From Klebsiella sp. BIGb0407 (GTDB taxonomy: Bacteria; Pseudomonadota; Gammaproteobacteria; Enterobacterales; Enterobacteriaceae): a stretch of DNA of 38,459 nt. The stretch spans positions 1 to 38,459 of the forward strand of contig NZ_JANUEQ010000016.1 in assembly GCF_024807845.1 (NCBI RefSeq), read 5' to 3'. Both the position numbers and the translations under genes were made by a program. Under the pieces are notes generated by a model. The model had not been told where the DNA came from. It did not search any database and worked only from the letters and a program-made list of their open reading frames with translations. Below are positions 19,495 to 30,205 of the stretch, piece after piece; within the stretch, counting starts at the first letter, position 1, and every line of letters starts with the position of its first letter.

Positions 19495-20283
19495 TTAACG
19501 AATCACGCCACGCGTTGAACGCGCAAAGAATTCGATAAAGGCATTCACCTCCGGGTGTTGTGCTGCAATTTCAGCAATTTCCGGCTTAGCTTCTTCCAGA
19601 GTTTTACCGCTACGGTAAAGCGCTTTGTATGCATGACGGATGGCGTTAATTGCCTCTTTGCTGAAACCACGACGCTTCAACCCTTCAATGTTCACTCCGA
19701 ATGGAGTGGCATGGTTACCCTGAGCGATAACATAAGGGGGTACATCCTGGGCTACACCCGAACAGCCGCCGACCATGACATGAGCACCAATAATACAGAA
19801 TTGATGTACTGCGGTCATACCACCAATAATGGCGAAATCATCGACAGAAACATGTCCGGCCAGGGTGGCATTATTCGCGAGGATACAGCGATTTCCGACA
19901 GTACAATCATGCGCAACGTGCGCATTAATCATCAGCAGATTATCGCTGCCTACCTTCGTTAATCCACCACCCTGAGCGGTCCCCCGATGAATCGTCACGC
20001 TTTCACGAATACGGTTACGGTCACCAATTTCAACACGCGTAGGCTCACCGGCGTATTTCAGATCCTGGTTAACTTCACCGATAGACGTGAACTGATAAAT
20101 CTCATTATCGCGACCAATTTTAGTATGACCGTTGATAACAACATGAGACTTCAGTACGGACCCGTCACCAATTTCGACGTCAGAGCCGACAATACAAAAT
20201 GGACCAATGTTAACATTAGCGCCAATAACGGCACCCTCTTCAACAATGGCTGATGGATGAATAAAGGCAGATTTATCAATCAC
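19495..20283 (-). CDS. lpxA: UDP-N-acetylglucosamine acyltransferase
   Basis: First enzyme of lipid A synthesis: moves R-3-hydroxymyristate from ACP to the 3-OH of UDP-GlcNAc. 262 residues as in E. coli. The N-terminal two thirds are hexapeptide repeats of a left-handed beta helix (for example [24 protein letters not shown]). The catalytic H125 lies in [11 protein letters not shown], with H122 nearby. A helical C-terminal part starts near [15 protein letters not shown]. It is 3 bp downstream of fabZ and directly joined to lpxB. Confidence 0.98.
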   Translation of the reverse strand: MIDKSAFIHPSAIVEEGAVIGANVNIGPFCIVGSDVEIGDGSVLKSHVVINGHTKIGRDNEIYQFTSIGEVNQDLKYAGEPTRVEIGDRNRIRESVTIHRGTAQGGGLTKVGSDNLLMINAHVAHDCTVGNRCILANNATLAGHVSVDDFAIIGGMTAVHQFCIIGAHVMVGGCSGVAQDVPPYVIAQGNHATPFGVNIEGLKRRGFSKEAINAIRHAYKALYRSGKTLEEAKPEIAEIAAQHPEVNAFIEFFARSTRGVIR

Positions 20284-20286
20284 GAA

Positions 20287-20742
20287 TTAGGTCTCCCGGC
20301 TACGTGCACACATCATTGTTGCTTCGCAAACAATCTTACCGTCCACTGTTGCAACGCCTTTGAAACGCGTCAGACCGCGACGGGTTTTCTCAAAGGTTAC
20401 TTCCATAATCATCTGGTCGCCAGGTACTACCGGTCGTTTAAAGCGTGCGTCATTGATACCCGCGAAGTAGTACAGCTCGCCTGGTTCCAGTTTACCTACG
20501 CTTTTAAATGCCAGAATACCGGTCGCCTGCGCCATCGCTTCCAAAATCAGTACACCGGGGAAAATCGGTTTACCTGGAAAATGGCCCTGGAAAAATGGTT
20601 CATTAACAGAAACATTTTTTACCGCCCGCAGAAAATGGCCTTCTTCAAAGTCCAAAACGCGATCCACCAGCAAGAACGGATAACGATGCGGGAGCAACTC
20701 TAAAATCTCTTCAATGTGCAGAGTATGAGTGTCAGTTGTCAA
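20287..20742 (-). CDS. fabZ: 3-hydroxyacyl-ACP dehydratase FabZ
   Basis: Hot-dog-fold dehydratase of fatty acid elongation; it competes with LpxA and LpxD for hydroxyacyl-ACP and so balances phospholipid and lipid A. From a TTG start at 20742 it is 151 residues, the E. coli length, beginning [28 protein letters not shown] sits just upstream of this TTG. An in-frame ATG at 20826 would add 28 residues with no family support. Catalytic H54 (FQGHFPGKP) and E68 (LILEAMAQ) are present. It is separated from lpxD by a 148-bp gap containing a strong hairpin. Confidence 0.94.
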   Translation of the reverse strand: MTTDTHTLHIEEILELLPHRYPFLLVDRVLDFEEGHFLRAVKNVSVNEPFFQGHFPGKPIFPGVLILEAMAQATGILAFKSVGKLEPGELYYFAGINDARFKRPVVPGDQMIMEVTFEKTRRGLTRFKGVATVDGKIVCEATMMCARSRET

Positions 20743-20784
20743 AATACTCTTCCTGTCTAAATATGCTAAATGGCAGTAATAACA

Positions 20785-20818
20785 CGGCCTGCGACTATCC
20801 GGAGAAAGTCGCAGGCCG
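20785..20818 (-). other. 12-bp perfect hairpin in the lpxD-fabZ gap
   Basis: CGGCCTGCGACT (20785-20796) and AGTCGCAGGCCG (20807-20818) form a perfect 12-bp stem with a 10-base loop. On the minus strand it is followed by TGTTATTACTG, a poor U tract, so it may be an attenuator, processing site or mRNA stabiliser rather than a full terminator. Confidence 0.7.
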
Positions 20819-20890
20819 CAAATCAATTGGCGCTATATCCTGACCGCTGACCTTAAGTGTCAGTGTCGGTATACACGGCAAAACTGGTGC

Positions 20891-21916
20891 TCAATCTTGT
20901 TGATTGACCTTACGTTCGATGGCTTTTAAGCGTTTGCTCATGTCATCAATATTCATCACCAGTGCCGCGGTTTTACGCCACACTTTATTTGGCTGCAATG
21001 GAATACCAGAGGAGTATACACCAGGTTCGGTTATTGGGCGCATAACCATTCCCATTCCGGTGATATTCACCTTGTCACAGATTTCCATATGACCATTAAT
21101 TACACTGGCGCCACCTATCATGCAGTAGCGACCAATTTTCAGGCTACCGGCCATAATAACACCGCCAGCAACCGCCGTATTGTCACCAATCACGACGTTA
21201 TGGGCTATCTGGCACTGGTTATCAATAATAACACCATTACCGATTATCGTGTCATCCAGTGCGCCACGATCGATGGTAGTACAGGCACCAATTTCAACCT
21301 TATTGCCGATAATCACTCGACCCAGCTGCGGTATTTTTATCCAGTTACCGCGATCGTTGGCATAGCCAAAGCCATCAGCACCGATTACCGTTCCGGACTG
21401 AACCAGACAATCTGAGCCGATTTCAATCTCATGATAAATTGAGACGTTCGCCCATAAACGACTGCCGGAGCCAATTTTAGTCTTTTTACCGACAAAACAA
21501 CCGGCACCAATGACGACATTATCACCTAGTTCGACACCAGATTCGATAACGGCATTGGCACCAATTGAGACGTTCTTACCAAGCACAGCACTGGCATCAA
21601 TCACCGCACTGGGTGCGATATTGCTGGCAGGCTGAGGCGTGGTATCAAGAATTTGTGCCATGCGTGCATAGGTAAGATAAGGGTTCTTAACAACTAATGC
21701 AGCGCTTTTAGCATAAGGCAGGTCTGCTTCTGTCATTACGACAGCAGAAGCCTGACAGGTTGTCAGCTGTTCACGGTAACGTGGATTAACGATAAACGTT
21801 ACCTGGCCGGCCTGGGCCGTTTGCATAGATGCGACGCCGGTGATGACGAGCTCGCCATCACCGTGCAATTCCGCATCCAACTGCTGAGCTAAATCAGCCA
21901 GTCGAATCGAAACCAT
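20891..21916 (-). CDS. lpxD: UDP-3-O-(3-hydroxymyristoyl)glucosamine N-acyltransferase
   Basis: Third lipid A enzyme: adds R-3-hydroxymyristate to the 2-amino group of UDP-3-O-acylglucosamine. 341 residues as in E. coli. An N-terminal uridine-binding domain (1 to about 100) precedes the hexapeptide-repeat left-handed helix (for example [20 protein letters not shown]). The catalytic H239 is in [12 protein letters not shown]-terminal helix ([17 protein letters not shown]) ends the protein. It starts 3 bp after skp ends, so the pair is tightly coupled. Confidence 0.97.
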   Translation of the reverse strand: MVSIRLADLAQQLDAELHGDGELVITGVASMQTAQAGQVTFIVNPRYREQLTTCQASAVVMTEADLPYAKSAALVVKNPYLTYARMAQILDTTPQPASNIAPSAVIDASAVLGKNVSIGANAVIESGVELGDNVVIGAGCFVGKKTKIGSGSRLWANVSIYHEIEIGSDCLVQSGTVIGADGFGYANDRGNWIKIPQLGRVIIGNKVEIGACTTIDRGALDDTIIGNGVIIDNQCQIAHNVVIGDNTAVAGGVIMAGSLKIGRYCMIGGASVINGHMEICDKVNITGMGMVMRPITEPGVYSSGIPLQPNKVWRKTAALVMNIDDMSKRLKAIERKVNQQD

Positions 21917-21919
21917 GGC

Positions 21920-22420
21920 TTATTTAACCTGTTTCAGTACGTCTGATGTGATATCTGTAACGTTCTTACCGGTATAAGCAACAGTACTGGCATCCAGTAC
22001 AACATCATAACGCTTGTCGTCGGCAACTTTCTTCACTGCAGCCTGGATACGGGTGACCAGTTTGCCACGTTCTTCGTTAGAACGACGGTTACGGTCTTGC
22101 TCGAATGCCTGTGCTTTGCTGGCGAAAGCTTCACGCTCAGACATTACCTGGCTTTCCAGCTTATTACGTTCTGCCGTTTTCATGGTAGAACCATCACGTT
22201 GCAGACGTTGCATCTTAGTTTGCAGATTCGTTTCCAGGCTTTGCAGCTCAGAAGCACGGCCTTTGAACTCATTTTCCAGTGTATTGGAAACACCTGAGCT
22301 CTGTGCAACTTGCTGGAATAAACTGCCCATATTTACGACTGCAATGTCAGAAGCTGCCTGAACACTGGCAGAAGTAACTAAAGCAATACCAAGACCTGCG
22401 GCAACTAACCACTTTTTCAA
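21920..22420 (-). CDS. skp: periplasmic chaperone Skp (OmpH)
   Basis: Trimeric periplasmic chaperone that carries unfolded outer-membrane proteins to the BAM complex. From a TTG at 22420 it is 166 residues (E. coli 161). The signal peptide [22 protein letters not shown] comes first. AAGGAG lies six bases before the TTG; an ATG at 22459 would put a charged extension ahead of the signal peptide and is rejected. The mature protein has [15 protein letters not shown] (beta core), a long charged coiled-coil arm (about 50-130; [20 protein letters not shown]) and the closing [12 protein letters not shown]-type end. Lies between bamA and lpxD. Confidence 0.95.
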   Translation of the reverse strand: MKKWLVAAGLGIALVTSASVQAASDIAVVNMGSLFQQVAQSSGVSNTLENEFKGRASELQSLETNLQTKMQRLQRDGSTMKTAERNKLESQVMSEREAFASKAQAFEQDRNRRSNEERGKLVTRIQAAVKKVADDKRYDVVLDASTVAYTGKNVTDITSDVLKQVK

Positions 22421-22473
22421 AATGAACTCCTTACCATCCCAATGTGTGTCCGAAAACACGTCTTTTTTGATTC

Positions 22474-22497
22474 CCTGCCAGCCTGAAGGCTGACAGG
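22474..22497 (-). other. hairpin in the bamA-skp gap
   Basis: CCTGCCAGCC (22474-22483) pairs with GGCTGACAGG (22488-22497) with one position that forms a G-U pair in the leftward transcript; loop TGAA. No U tract follows, so a role in attenuation or mRNA processing between bamA and skp is only suggested. Confidence 0.5.
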
Positions 22498-22543
22498 TTC
22501 ACTCTGTTACTGCACGTCCCATTCCAGGTCACACCAATACAAA

Positions 22544-24949
22544 CTACCAAGTTTTACCAATGTTAAATTGGAACTGCTCTGACTTATCACCTTCATAAGT
22601 TTTCACAGGCTTAGCATAGGAGAATACCAGTGGTCCCAGCGGCGACATCCACTGCAAGGCAATACCTGCTGACATACGAATATCACCTGGTTTGCTGTAA
22701 TTTGGCACGCCTGCAGCTTGCATGGCAGCCGAATTATCCCAATTAGTATCCCATACTGTACCTGCGTCCATAAACAGTGAGGTACGTACAGAGTTAGCAT
22801 ACTGCTCACTCAGGAATGGCGTTGGTGTAATCAGCTCGAGGCTTGCCACACCCATTGCATTACCGCCGACAGCATCATCAGACGAACAATAAGTTCCGGT
22901 TGAACAGTTACGCTGATCCGGGCCGTAGTAAACGGCTTTAGGACCGATGTTATTGGACTGGAATCCACGTACTGTACTGGAACCACCGGCATAGAAGTTT
23001 TCATAGAACGGCATCTCTTTGCCGCCTAAACCATCTCCATAGCCCCAGCGTGTTCTGCCCAGTACCACCCAGGTTCTGTCCTGGTTGATAGGGAAGTAAC
23101 TTGCCGTATCCAGCGTAACTTTATAAAACTCATTTTCTGAACCAGGAACGGTCACTTTACCATTCAGGTTAACGCGAGAACCTTCCGTCGGGAAGTAGCC
23201 GCGGTCGAGTTTGTTATAAGTCCAGCCATAGTTCAGCGTGAAGTCATCTGCCGTAAAGTCATTCGCTTTGACATCCCGGGAAGGATTTTCACCCATCGAG
23301 TCCAGATAACGCCACATAGCGACCTGCGGCTGCATGTTAGACAATGAGTTGTGAACATAACCTAATCCCAGACGCAACGTGTTGTACTCGTTGACAGGGA
23401 AACCGAGCGTGCTGTCCAGACCATAACTTTTATTCGTATAGTCAGAAAGGTCAGCATCATTCGCTTTAAAGTCATTATAGAACAGACGTCCGCCAAGGCT
23501 GACACCATCGACAGTAAAATACGGGTCGGTTACTGATAATTCCGCATAGGTCTGGTAGTCATTCTTGGTACCGCTGATACCGACAGAATAGCCCGTACCT
23601 AACCAGTTATCCTGCTGAACGCCAACCTGGAAGCTAACGCCACTTTCCGTACCATAGCCAACGCCAAAGTTTAAGCTGCCGGTATTTCGCTCTTTAACTT
23701 TGTAGATGATATCAACCTGGTCAGGAATACCAGAAACACGCTGAGTATCAACATCGACGGTTTCAAAATATCCCAGACGGTTCAGACGTTCTTTACCGGC
23801 ATCGACTAAATCGCTACCAAGCCAGGCACCTTCCATCTGACGCATTTCACGACGCAGAACCACGTCTTTGCTGGTATCGTTACCTTCAAAGCGGATTTTA
23901 CGAACGTAGAAACGATTCCCTGCATCAACACTGACATGCAGTTTTACCGTTTTATCAGCGTCATTGATTTCAGGCTGAGTCTGTACTCGTGGATAAGCAT
24001 AACCATAACGGCCGAGCAGCTTCTTAATGCCGTCTTCCATTCGGGTCACTTTAGCCCCGCTGTACAGCTCATCAGGCTCGAATACCGTCAGGCTTTCGAT
24101 TTCCGCCGAATGACCGGCCAGATTGCCCTTCACTTCAACGCCGTTCAGCTTATACTTCTCGCCTTCGGTAATGTTGATAGTGACATAAATATTTTTCTTG
24201 TCCGGCGTCAGGCTGACCTGTGTAGAGTCAATGTTGAAGCGCGCATAACCACGGTCAAGGTAGTAACTACGCAGAGTCTCAAGGTCACCGGCCAGTTTTT
24301 GTTTCTGATATTTACGATCAGCAACAACGTTCCACCAAGGCACTTCGTCACGCAGCTGGAACTGAGAGATCAGCTCTTCAGTGGTAAAGACTTTATTACC
24401 GACGATGTTAATCTGCTGAATCTTCGCAGAAACCCCTTCCTGGAATACCAGTTTTAAGTCAACGCGGTTTCTTGGCAATGGTGTGACTACCGCTTTCACG
24501 CTAGCACTGTATTTACCTACGCTGTAGTAGAAATCTTCAAGTCCCTTTTCGATATCAGCAATCGTAGTACGATCCAGAGACTCACCCACACGCACCCCTG
24601 AAGCTTCAAGGTTTTGCTTGAGCATGTCATCTTTCACCGACTTATTACCAGAGAAAGTGATGTTCGCAATAGTTGGGCGTTCTTTGACCTGAACCAGAAG
24701 TGTATCACCATCGCGTAATACTCTTACGTCTTCGAAGTTGCCAGTGGCAAACAACGAACGAATTGTATTACTGATATCCTCGTCAGAGATGTTATCTCCA
24801 ACGCGAACAGGCATGCTAAGGAGGGCCGCACCAACGGCAACTCGTTGCAGGCCTTCGAAATGAATGTCCTTCACTACGAACCCGTCTGCACCGTATACGG
24901 TGGCGCTGCTAAACAGCAGCGACGCTATGAGCAACTTTTTCATCGCCAT
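22544..24949 (-). CDS. bamA: outer-membrane protein assembly factor BamA
   Basis: Essential Omp85 core of the BAM complex, which folds beta-barrel proteins into the outer membrane. 801 residues (E. coli 810). Signal peptide [20 protein letters not shown] (1-20), five POTRA domains (about 21-420; first begins [14 protein letters not shown]), then a 16-strand barrel ending [10 protein letters not shown] with C-terminal W. The VRGF motif of extracellular loop 6 is at about 660 and DAVGGNAM follows. Loop 6 between these is shorter than in E. coli but keeps a cysteine pair (NCSTGTYC). It follows rseP by 32 bp and precedes skp by 123 bp. Confidence 0.98.
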   Translation of the reverse strand: MAMKKLLIASLLFSSATVYGADGFVVKDIHFEGLQRVAVGAALLSMPVRVGDNISDEDISNTIRSLFATGNFEDVRVLRDGDTLLVQVKERPTIANITFSGNKSVKDDMLKQNLEASGVRVGESLDRTTIADIEKGLEDFYYSVGKYSASVKAVVTPLPRNRVDLKLVFQEGVSAKIQQINIVGNKVFTTEELISQFQLRDEVPWWNVVADRKYQKQKLAGDLETLRSYYLDRGYARFNIDSTQVSLTPDKKNIYVTINITEGEKYKLNGVEVKGNLAGHSAEIESLTVFEPDELYSGAKVTRMEDGIKKLLGRYGYAYPRVQTQPEINDADKTVKLHVSVDAGNRFYVRKIRFEGNDTSKDVVLRREMRQMEGAWLGSDLVDAGKERLNRLGYFETVDVDTQRVSGIPDQVDIIYKVKERNTGSLNFGVGYGTESGVSFQVGVQQDNWLGTGYSVGISGTKNDYQTYAELSVTDPYFTVDGVSLGGRLFYNDFKANDADLSDYTNKSYGLDSTLGFPVNEYNTLRLGLGYVHNSLSNMQPQVAMWRYLDSMGENPSRDVKANDFTADDFTLNYGWTYNKLDRGYFPTEGSRVNLNGKVTVPGSENEFYKVTLDTASYFPINQDRTWVVLGRTRWGYGDGLGGKEMPFYENFYAGGSSTVRGFQSNNIGPKAVYYGPDQRNCSTGTYCSSDDAVGGNAMGVASLELITPTPFLSEQYANSVRTSLFMDAGTVWDTNWDNSAAMQAAGVPNYSKPGDIRMSAGIALQWMSPLGPLVFSYAKPVKTYEGDKSEQFQFNIGKTW

Positions 24950-24981
24950 CGTTGTTACGCGTTATTCCTAACCTATTCTCT

Positions 24982-26334
24982 CTATAAACGAGAGAAATCA
25001 TTGAAAAGTGCAAGCCCCATTAATAACACCAGCAAAACAGAGCCAATGCGATAACTAACGTCTTGAACTCGCTCAGAAACCGGTGAGCCTTTTAGTTTCT
25101 CAATTGCTAAAAACAGCAGGTGTCCGCCGTCCAGAACAGGAAGAGGGAACAGGTTGATTATACCTAAGTTAATGCTGATAAGAGCCAAGAACATGAGATA
25201 GTAAATCACACCGTATTCCGCTGACATCCCTGCCCCTTGAGCAATTGAGATTGGCCCACTGAGGTTATTCAGTTTTACATCACCGGTTATTAATTTTCCC
25301 AGCATATTGACCGTGAGCTTCATCAGTTGCCAGGTTTTATCCGTGGCTTCTGCGACTGCAACAAACGGTCCGTACTGTTTTACTGTTTTGTACTCTTCAG
25401 GTAGCGGGATGACTTCTGGTACTACTCCCGCAAATCCTTCTAACTTCGTTTTACCCTGCTTGCTATCAGGGGTAAGCGTTAACTCACGGGTTTCCCCTTT
25501 ACGGTCGACCTCGACCATCAGTGGCTGACCTGGGTTATCACGAACCAGATAAACAAAATCCATCCACTGAGTCACTGGCTGACCATTGACTTTAACGATC
25601 CTGTCGCCTGCTTGCAAACCTGCTTTATCAGCAGCTGACTGAGGCTGTACTTCTTGCAATACAGTTTTGACCTGTGCTCCCCGAGGTCTGAAACCTAATG
25701 AGGTGATAGCATCCTCTTTATCAGGTTCAAACTGCCAGTGGCTCAAATCAAGAGTCGCTTCTCGCGTTTGATCTGTGCCAAATGGAGCATAAGCAATACG
25801 TAAACTGTCATCACCGATTTTAGAAAAAAGTGCTAAGCGCACTGAATCCCAATCAGGCGTTTCGATGCCATCTATCGCTTTAAGTTCCATTCCAGATGTA
25901 ATTTGTGTTTCAGCGACGATGGAATTTGGGACAATTTCCCCTACGACCGGACGTAAACTCGGCACGCCGATAATAAATACCAGCCAGTAGGCAAAAATCG
26001 CAAAGATGAAGTTGGCAAGCGGCCCTGCGGCAATGATAGCCGCACGCTGTGATACCGTTTTATTATTGAACGCGTAATGGCGCATTTCTGGTGAGACCGT
26101 TTCAACGCGCTCATCGAGCATTTTAACGTATCCCCCCAGAGGGATGAGAGCAATGACAAATTCAGTACCGTGACGATCCGTACGACGCCACAACGCTTTG
26201 CCAAACCCAATAGAAAAGCGTTCAACCCGTACTCCACAGCGCCGGGCAACCCAAAAGTGGCCAAACTCATGCACGGTAATCAAAACACCCAGTGCAATGA
26301 CAAATGCAGCCAAATTCCAGAGCAAGCTCAGCAT
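24982..26334 (-). CDS. rseP: intramembrane zinc protease RseP
   Basis: Site-2 protease of the inner membrane that cuts RseA after DegS, freeing SigmaE, and clears signal peptides. From the ATG at 26334 it is 450 residues, the E. coli length. The zinc motif HEFGH has H22, E23 and H26; the third ligand aspartate lies in [10 protein letters not shown] near 402. Two PDZ domains occupy the periplasmic middle (second marked by [17 protein letters not shown]). Four membrane segments. An ATG at 26346 overlaps the cdsA stop as TAATG and would add four residues; either start is possible. Same-strand neighbours cdsA and bamA. Confidence 0.96.
   Translation of the reverse strand: MLSLLWNLAAFVIALGVLITVHEFGHFWVARRCGVRVERFSIGFGKALWRRTDRHGTEFVIALIPLGGYVKMLDERVETVSPEMRHYAFNNKTVSQRAAIIAAGPLANFIFAIFAYWLVFIIGVPSLRPVVGEIVPNSIVAETQITSGMELKAIDGIETPDWDSVRLALFSKIGDDSLRIAYAPFGTDQTREATLDLSHWQFEPDKEDAITSLGFRPRGAQVKTVLQEVQPQSAADKAGLQAGDRIVKVNGQPVTQWMDFVYLVRDNPGQPLMVEVDRKGETRELTLTPDSKQGKTKLEGFAGVVPEVIPLPEEYKTVKQYGPFVAVAEATDKTWQLMKLTVNMLGKLITGDVKLNNLSGPISIAQGAGMSAEYGVIYYLMFLALISINLGIINLFPLPVLDGGHLLFLAIEKLKGSPVSERVQDVSYRIGSVLLVLLMGLALFNDFSRL
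25860..25888 (-). promoter_or_regulatory. candidate SigmaE promoter inside rseP
   Basis: On the minus strand GGAACTT (25888-25882), the consensus SigmaE -35, is followed after 16 bp by TCGAAA (25865-25860), an acceptable SigmaE -10. It would drive bamA-skp and downstream lipid A genes. The -35 is an exact motif match; function is inference, because GGAACTT also occurs by chance (another copy lies at 3172-3178). Confidence 0.35.
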
Positions 26335-26345
26335 AGAATATTCCA

Positions 26346-27203
26346 TTAGATAGTGCTAAAAACCAGCAACATCAGGCAGCTAAAAACCGGTATTGCAGCT
26401 GTTAAGCTGTCAACTCGGTCAAGAATACCACCATGTCCGGGTATAAGATGACTGCTATCTTTGATGCCCGCTTCACGCTTAAACATGCTTTCGGTTAAGT
26501 CACCCAGCACCGAGGCAAGTACTGCCACCACAGAGCAAATGAGTAAAATAGTCGGCGTCACGTCAAAATCGGCCCAGCGACTAAACAGCAGGGAGATAAT
26601 GGCTGATGTGACTAATCCACCGACAACACCTTCCCAGGTTTTGCCAGGAGAAACTTTAGGCGCAAGTTTATGTTTACCGAACATCTTGCCAAACATATAG
26701 GCACCAGAATCGGCAGCCCATACCAGGCACATCACATACAGCAGCCAGATAGCACCCGCATATTGATCCGTTTCATAGTGCCAGCTGCGCAGTACCACCA
26801 TGCCCCAGAAAAACGGCACAATGGTTAACAGGCCAAACACCAGGCGCAATACCTTTGAATGCCGCCAGAACGTAGCTGATACCGGATAAGATAATACCAG
26901 TAGTAACGCTATAATCCACCAGCCTAACGATGCCCAGAGTGAAAATTCTATCACGGGTAAATTAGGGGCTACAGGACTCATTGATGATACCAGCAACATT
27001 ACGGCCAACAGAAGTCCACACAGTATCGCCAGTCCGATACGTTGAAAATGGGTCACAAAACCTGCCAGTTGCCCCCACTCCCAGGCTGCCAGCACGCAAA
27101 TAATGAGTGTCGCTATCGCAAATCCCATTGGTGGCAGCAAAAAGAGTGCCGCTATCACGGCAGGGATCATGATAAATGCAGAAATCAGACGATATTTCAG
27201 CAA
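26346..27203 (-). CDS. cdsA: phosphatidate cytidylyltransferase CdsA
   Basis: Inner-membrane enzyme making CDP-diacylglycerol from phosphatidate and CTP, the branch point for all phospholipids. 285 residues as in E. coli. Mostly hydrophobic, with about eight membrane segments. The family signature is in the C-terminal part: [20 protein letters not shown] followed by [16 protein letters not shown], which holds the metal-binding aspartates. [14 protein letters not shown] is also conserved. It begins 18 bp after uppS. Confidence 0.97.
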   Translation of the reverse strand: MLKYRLISAFIMIPAVIAALFLLPPMGFAIATLIICVLAAWEWGQLAGFVTHFQRIGLAILCGLLLAVMLLVSSMSPVAPNLPVIEFSLWASLGWWIIALLLVLSYPVSATFWRHSKVLRLVFGLLTIVPFFWGMVVLRSWHYETDQYAGAIWLLYVMCLVWAADSGAYMFGKMFGKHKLAPKVSPGKTWEGVVGGLVTSAIISLLFSRWADFDVTPTILLICSVVAVLASVLGDLTESMFKREAGIKDSSHLIPGHGGILDRVDSLTAAIPVFSCLMLLVFSTI

Positions 27204-27221
27204 AAGTGACCCCCGGCTGGT

Positions 27222-27974
27222 TTATTCACTATCCGGCATGGCGCCACCAAAACGACGCTCTCGATTTGCAAAAGCATTTAACGCACCTTCAAAGTCTTGT
27301 TCATCGAAATCAGGCCAAAGAACATCGGTAAAATAAAGTTCCGCATAGGCAATCTGCCAGATAAGAAAATTACTGATTCGATGCTCCCCTCCTGTCCTAA
27401 TTACTAAATCAACGGCAGGCTGTTCATTCATGCAAATATGATTGCCCAGCAATTGCTCATCAATCTGGTCCGGACGTAATTTCCCCTCTTGCACCTGTGA
27501 GGCAAGATACTTAACACCCTGAATGATATCCCAGCGACCACCGTAGTTTGCAGCAATATTCAGTGTCAGACCGGTATTTTCATGAGTCAGCGCTTCCGCT
27601 TTTTTGATCCGGTCTTGTAAACGACTATTAAATCGGCTGGTATCACCGATAATGCGTAAACGTACATTATGACGATGTAAGCTTTTTACTTCACTATCTA
27701 AAGCCCAGACAAAAAGCTCCATCAATGCGGAAACTTCTTGTGCCGGGCGATTCCAGTTTTCACTGCTAAAGGCATAAAGCGTGAGCGCATCGATACCGTT
27801 GTTCGCCGCATAACTCACCGCACGACGAACAGATTTTGCTCCTGCTTTATGACCAAATACCCTCATTTTCCCTTGCAACTTTGCCCAGCGCCCATTGCCA
27901 TCCATAATGATGGCAACATGCCGGGCACCGTGCGTCGCTAAGGATTCGCTTAATTGTTCGTTGGAAGACAACAT
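27222..27974 (-). CDS. uppS: undecaprenyl diphosphate synthase (UppS/IspU)
   Basis: Cis-prenyltransferase that extends farnesyl diphosphate with eight isopentenyl units to the C55 carrier lipid for peptidoglycan and O-antigen. From the ATG at 27974 it is 250 residues, beginning [20 protein letters not shown]; an upstream extension to 28037 runs toward the dxr terminator and lacks family support. The catalytic aspartate D25 lies in [20 protein letters not shown] and the C-terminal [20 protein letters not shown] complete the family motifs. It heads the uppS-cdsA-rseP-bamA string. Confidence 0.95.
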   Translation of the reverse strand: MLSSNEQLSESLATHGARHVAIIMDGNGRWAKLQGKMRVFGHKAGAKSVRRAVSYAANNGIDALTLYAFSSENWNRPAQEVSALMELFVWALDSEVKSLHRHNVRLRIIGDTSRFNSRLQDRIKKAEALTHENTGLTLNIAANYGGRWDIIQGVKYLASQVQEGKLRPDQIDEQLLGNHICMNEQPAVDLVIRTGGEHRISNFLIWQIAYAELYFTDVLWPDFDEQDFEGALNAFANRERRFGGAMPDSE

Positions 27975-28033
27975 AACGCGTATTAATTCCCTGAAAAGGA
28001 CGAAGCGATAGTCAAAACACCAGAGCCAGCCAT

Positions 28034-28062
28034 ACAAAAAAGCCGTGTTGTGACACGGCTTT
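28034..28062 (-). terminator. intrinsic terminator after dxr
   Basis: On the minus strand a perfect 10-bp stem (28062-28053 with 28048-28039) and a 4-base loop is followed by TTTTT. It isolates dxr from uppS, which then needs its own promoter in 27975-28035; I could not pick one with confidence. Confidence 0.85.
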
Positions 28063-28159
28063 ACGCTTAACTGTCAGCCACATCCGACAATTAAGTGACG
28101 CAGACTATATCATCGAAGCACAAACTGAACAAATGGCGACAATGAGCAATCAATAATTA

Positions 28160-29359
28160 TCATCGACATGAGAAACGGATCACCTGTTTTTTAGCGACCT
28201 CGCGTGCCACGGCATCAATAGCCAGAACTTCCTCGATACTCTCTGGTTCTGACAGATTAATATCAGACAACACTTCGCTGTTCACTGCAGCAATATCTGT
28301 AAATTTAAGACGATTCTCCAGGAATGCTGCAACTGAAACCTCATTGGCAGCATTCAGCGCTGTTGTCGCAGCCTGCCCTACCTCAAACGCATCCATGGCC
28401 AGTTTCAGACAAGGATAACGCTGGTAATCGGGCTCACAGAACGTCAAAGCCCCTGCTTTACAGAAGTCCAGCGGTGGAACGCCAGAGATAATACGATGTG
28501 GAAACGCCATCGCATGGGCAATAGGTGTTCGCATATCAGGCTCGCCTAATTGCGCGATTACACTGCCATCCAGATAACGTACCATGGAATGAATAACCGA
28601 CTGAGGATGAATCAGGACTTCCATTTGTGCAGCTGAGGCATTAAATAACCAGCGCGCCTCAATATATTCCAGCCCCTTGTTCATCATAGTGGCTGAATCT
28701 ACTGAGATTTTACGTCCCATTGACCAGTTAGGATGATGACAGGCTTGTTCTGGCGTCATTGCTGACAATGTATCGATCGCGGTTTCGCGAAAAGGGCCAC
28801 CGGAACCGGTAAGAATAATCGAGGATACGCCATGCTCATGCAGATCGGCTGCGCCCAGCTGATTTTGTATCGTTTCAGGCAAACTCTGAAAAATGGCGTT
28901 ATGTTCACTATCAATGGGTAACAGGCGGGTTTTACTGCGTGCTACCGCATCCATAAATAACCGCCCACAGGTCACCAGCGACTCTTTATTCGCCAGTAAA
29001 ACGTCTTTGCCGGCATCTATCGCTGCAAGTGTGGGTAGTAGCCCGGCAGCACCAACAATAGCCGCCATTACCTGGTCAACCTCATCCATGGCGGCAACAT
29101 CACAGGCTGCCTGTTCACCCGCCAGAACTTCGGTTTTGCTCCCCTGTTCAGCTAACAGACGACGTACTTCACTGGCACTAGGTTCATAGGCCATCACCGC
29201 GAAACGTGGCGAAAACTCAAGGCACTGCTCGACCATTTTCGCTACGTTTTGCCCGGCCACTAGCGCAAAAACAGCAAACTTATCAGAATTATTCTGGATG
29301 ACATTCAGGGTGCTGACACCTACTGAGCCAGTAGAGCCAAGAATAGTAATCTGCTTCAT
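28160..29359 (-). CDS. dxr: 1-deoxy-D-xylulose 5-phosphate reductoisomerase
   Basis: Second enzyme of the MEP isoprenoid pathway and target of fosmidomycin: NADPH-dependent conversion of DXP to methylerythritol phosphate. From the ATG at 29359 it is 399 residues, beginning [14 protein letters not shown] with the NADPH loop GSTGSVG. A further 30 residues up to 29449 lie in the frr terminator region and are rejected. Metal and substrate motifs are [11 protein letters not shown] and TGSGGPFRE, with [15 protein letters not shown] after them. It supplies the pathway that feeds UppS downstream. Confidence 0.97.
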   Translation of the reverse strand: MKQITILGSTGSVGVSTLNVIQNNSDKFAVFALVAGQNVAKMVEQCLEFSPRFAVMAYEPSASEVRRLLAEQGSKTEVLAGEQAACDVAAMDEVDQVMAAIVGAAGLLPTLAAIDAGKDVLLANKESLVTCGRLFMDAVARSKTRLLPIDSEHNAIFQSLPETIQNQLGAADLHEHGVSSIILTGSGGPFRETAIDTLSAMTPEQACHHPNWSMGRKISVDSATMMNKGLEYIEARWLFNASAAQMEVLIHPQSVIHSMVRYLDGSVIAQLGEPDMRTPIAHAMAFPHRIISGVPPLDFCKAGALTFCEPDYQRYPCLKLAMDAFEVGQAATTALNAANEVSVAAFLENRLKFTDIAAVNSEVLSDINLSEPESIEEVLAIDAVAREVAKKQVIRFSCR

Positions 29360-29441
29360 GAGAATACCCGGAATTGTAAACACACTATTATTTATGGGGC
29401 ATAAGTTTGCGGCGACATTGGCTAATTGTCTATGTCTTTCA

Positions 29442-29499
29442 TAAAACAAAACGCCGCTCGACTACCCTGATAATGAATTCAGAGCGGTCGAACGGCGTT
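29442..29499 (-). terminator. terminator after frr
   Basis: On the minus strand a 13-position stem with one mismatch (29499-29487 with 29462-29450) and a 24-base loop is followed by TTGTTTTAT. It lies just beyond the frr stop and ahead of dxr. Confidence 0.75.
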
Positions 29500-29514
29500 A
29501 TATAGCGTTACAGA

Positions 29515-30072
29515 TTAGAACTGCATCAGCTCAGTTTCTTTATCAGCTAACGCGGCATCGACTTTCTTGATAGCGATATCAGTCAGTTTTTGCACGTCAT
29601 CCTGAGAACGACGATCGTCATCTTCACTGATCTCTTTATCTTTCAGTAATGCTTTAACTTTATCATTCGCATCGCGACGCACGTTACGTACGGCAACACG
29701 AGCACCTTCGGCTTCACCACGAACGATTTTGATGAGCTCTTTACGGCGCTCTTCGGTCAGTGCTGGTAATGGCACACGAATATCGCTTCCTGCTGAACTT
29801 GGATTCAGACCAAGATCGGATGCCATAATCGCTTTCTCAACCGCGGCGCTCAAAGAACGATCAAATACGTTAATTTTGAGGGTACGGGAGTCTTCTACGG
29901 TGACACTTGCCAGCTGACGCAGTGGCGTTGGTGTGCCGTAATATGGCACAACAATGCCGTCTAACAGGCTTGGAGAAGCACGGCCAGTACGGATTTTACT
30001 GATTTGGTTTTTAAACGCTTCGACGCATTTTTCCATACGTACTTCAGCATCTTTTCTGATATCGCTTATCAC
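29515..30072 (-). CDS. frr: ribosome recycling factor
   Basis: Splits post-termination ribosomes together with EF-G. 185 residues as in E. coli. The tRNA-like L-shaped protein is recognised from [20 protein letters not shown], the conserved [17 protein letters not shown] and [23 protein letters not shown]; a long three-helix bundle with an inserted beta domain. It follows pyrH across a 133-bp gap that contains a stem-loop. Confidence 0.98.
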   Translation of the reverse strand: MISDIRKDAEVRMEKCVEAFKNQISKIRTGRASPSLLDGIVVPYYGTPTPLRQLASVTVEDSRTLKINVFDRSLSAAVEKAIMASDLGLNPSSAGSDIRVPLPALTEERRKELIKIVRGEAEGARVAVRNVRRDANDKVKALLKDKEISEDDDRRSQDDVQKLTDIAIKKVDAALADKETELMQF

Positions 30073-30110
30073 GTTATGAATCCTTGAAAACTTGTTTAAG
30101 GCAGACCATG

Positions 30111-30140
30111 CTTATGAGCCGTCTTCGACGGGCGAATAAG
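30111..30140 (-). other. stem-loop between pyrH and frr
   Basis: CCGTC (30119-30123) with GACGG (30127-30131) forms an inner stem, and CTTAT (30111-30115) with ATAAG (30136-30140) an outer one. No U tract follows on the minus strand; could be an attenuator or RNA-processing structure between pyrH and frr. Confidence 0.45.
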
Positions 30141-30205
30141 TATGGCCCCGTTATTCCATGGTGATGTTAAAGCAAAATGCTCCTCAGAGCCTGCTTCAAC
30201 AAACT

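Noticed and set aside
19555-19962. 135-codon plus-strand frame inside lpxA
   Set aside because: Antisense to a fully conserved lpxA; composition reflects the hexapeptide repeats read backwards.
27975-28037. 21-residue extension of uppS
   Set aside because: Not family-like, and it reaches the dxr terminator U tract.
29360-29449. 30-residue N-terminal extension of dxr
   Set aside because: The NADPH-binding motif begins right after the ATG at 29359, and the extension runs back to the frr terminator.
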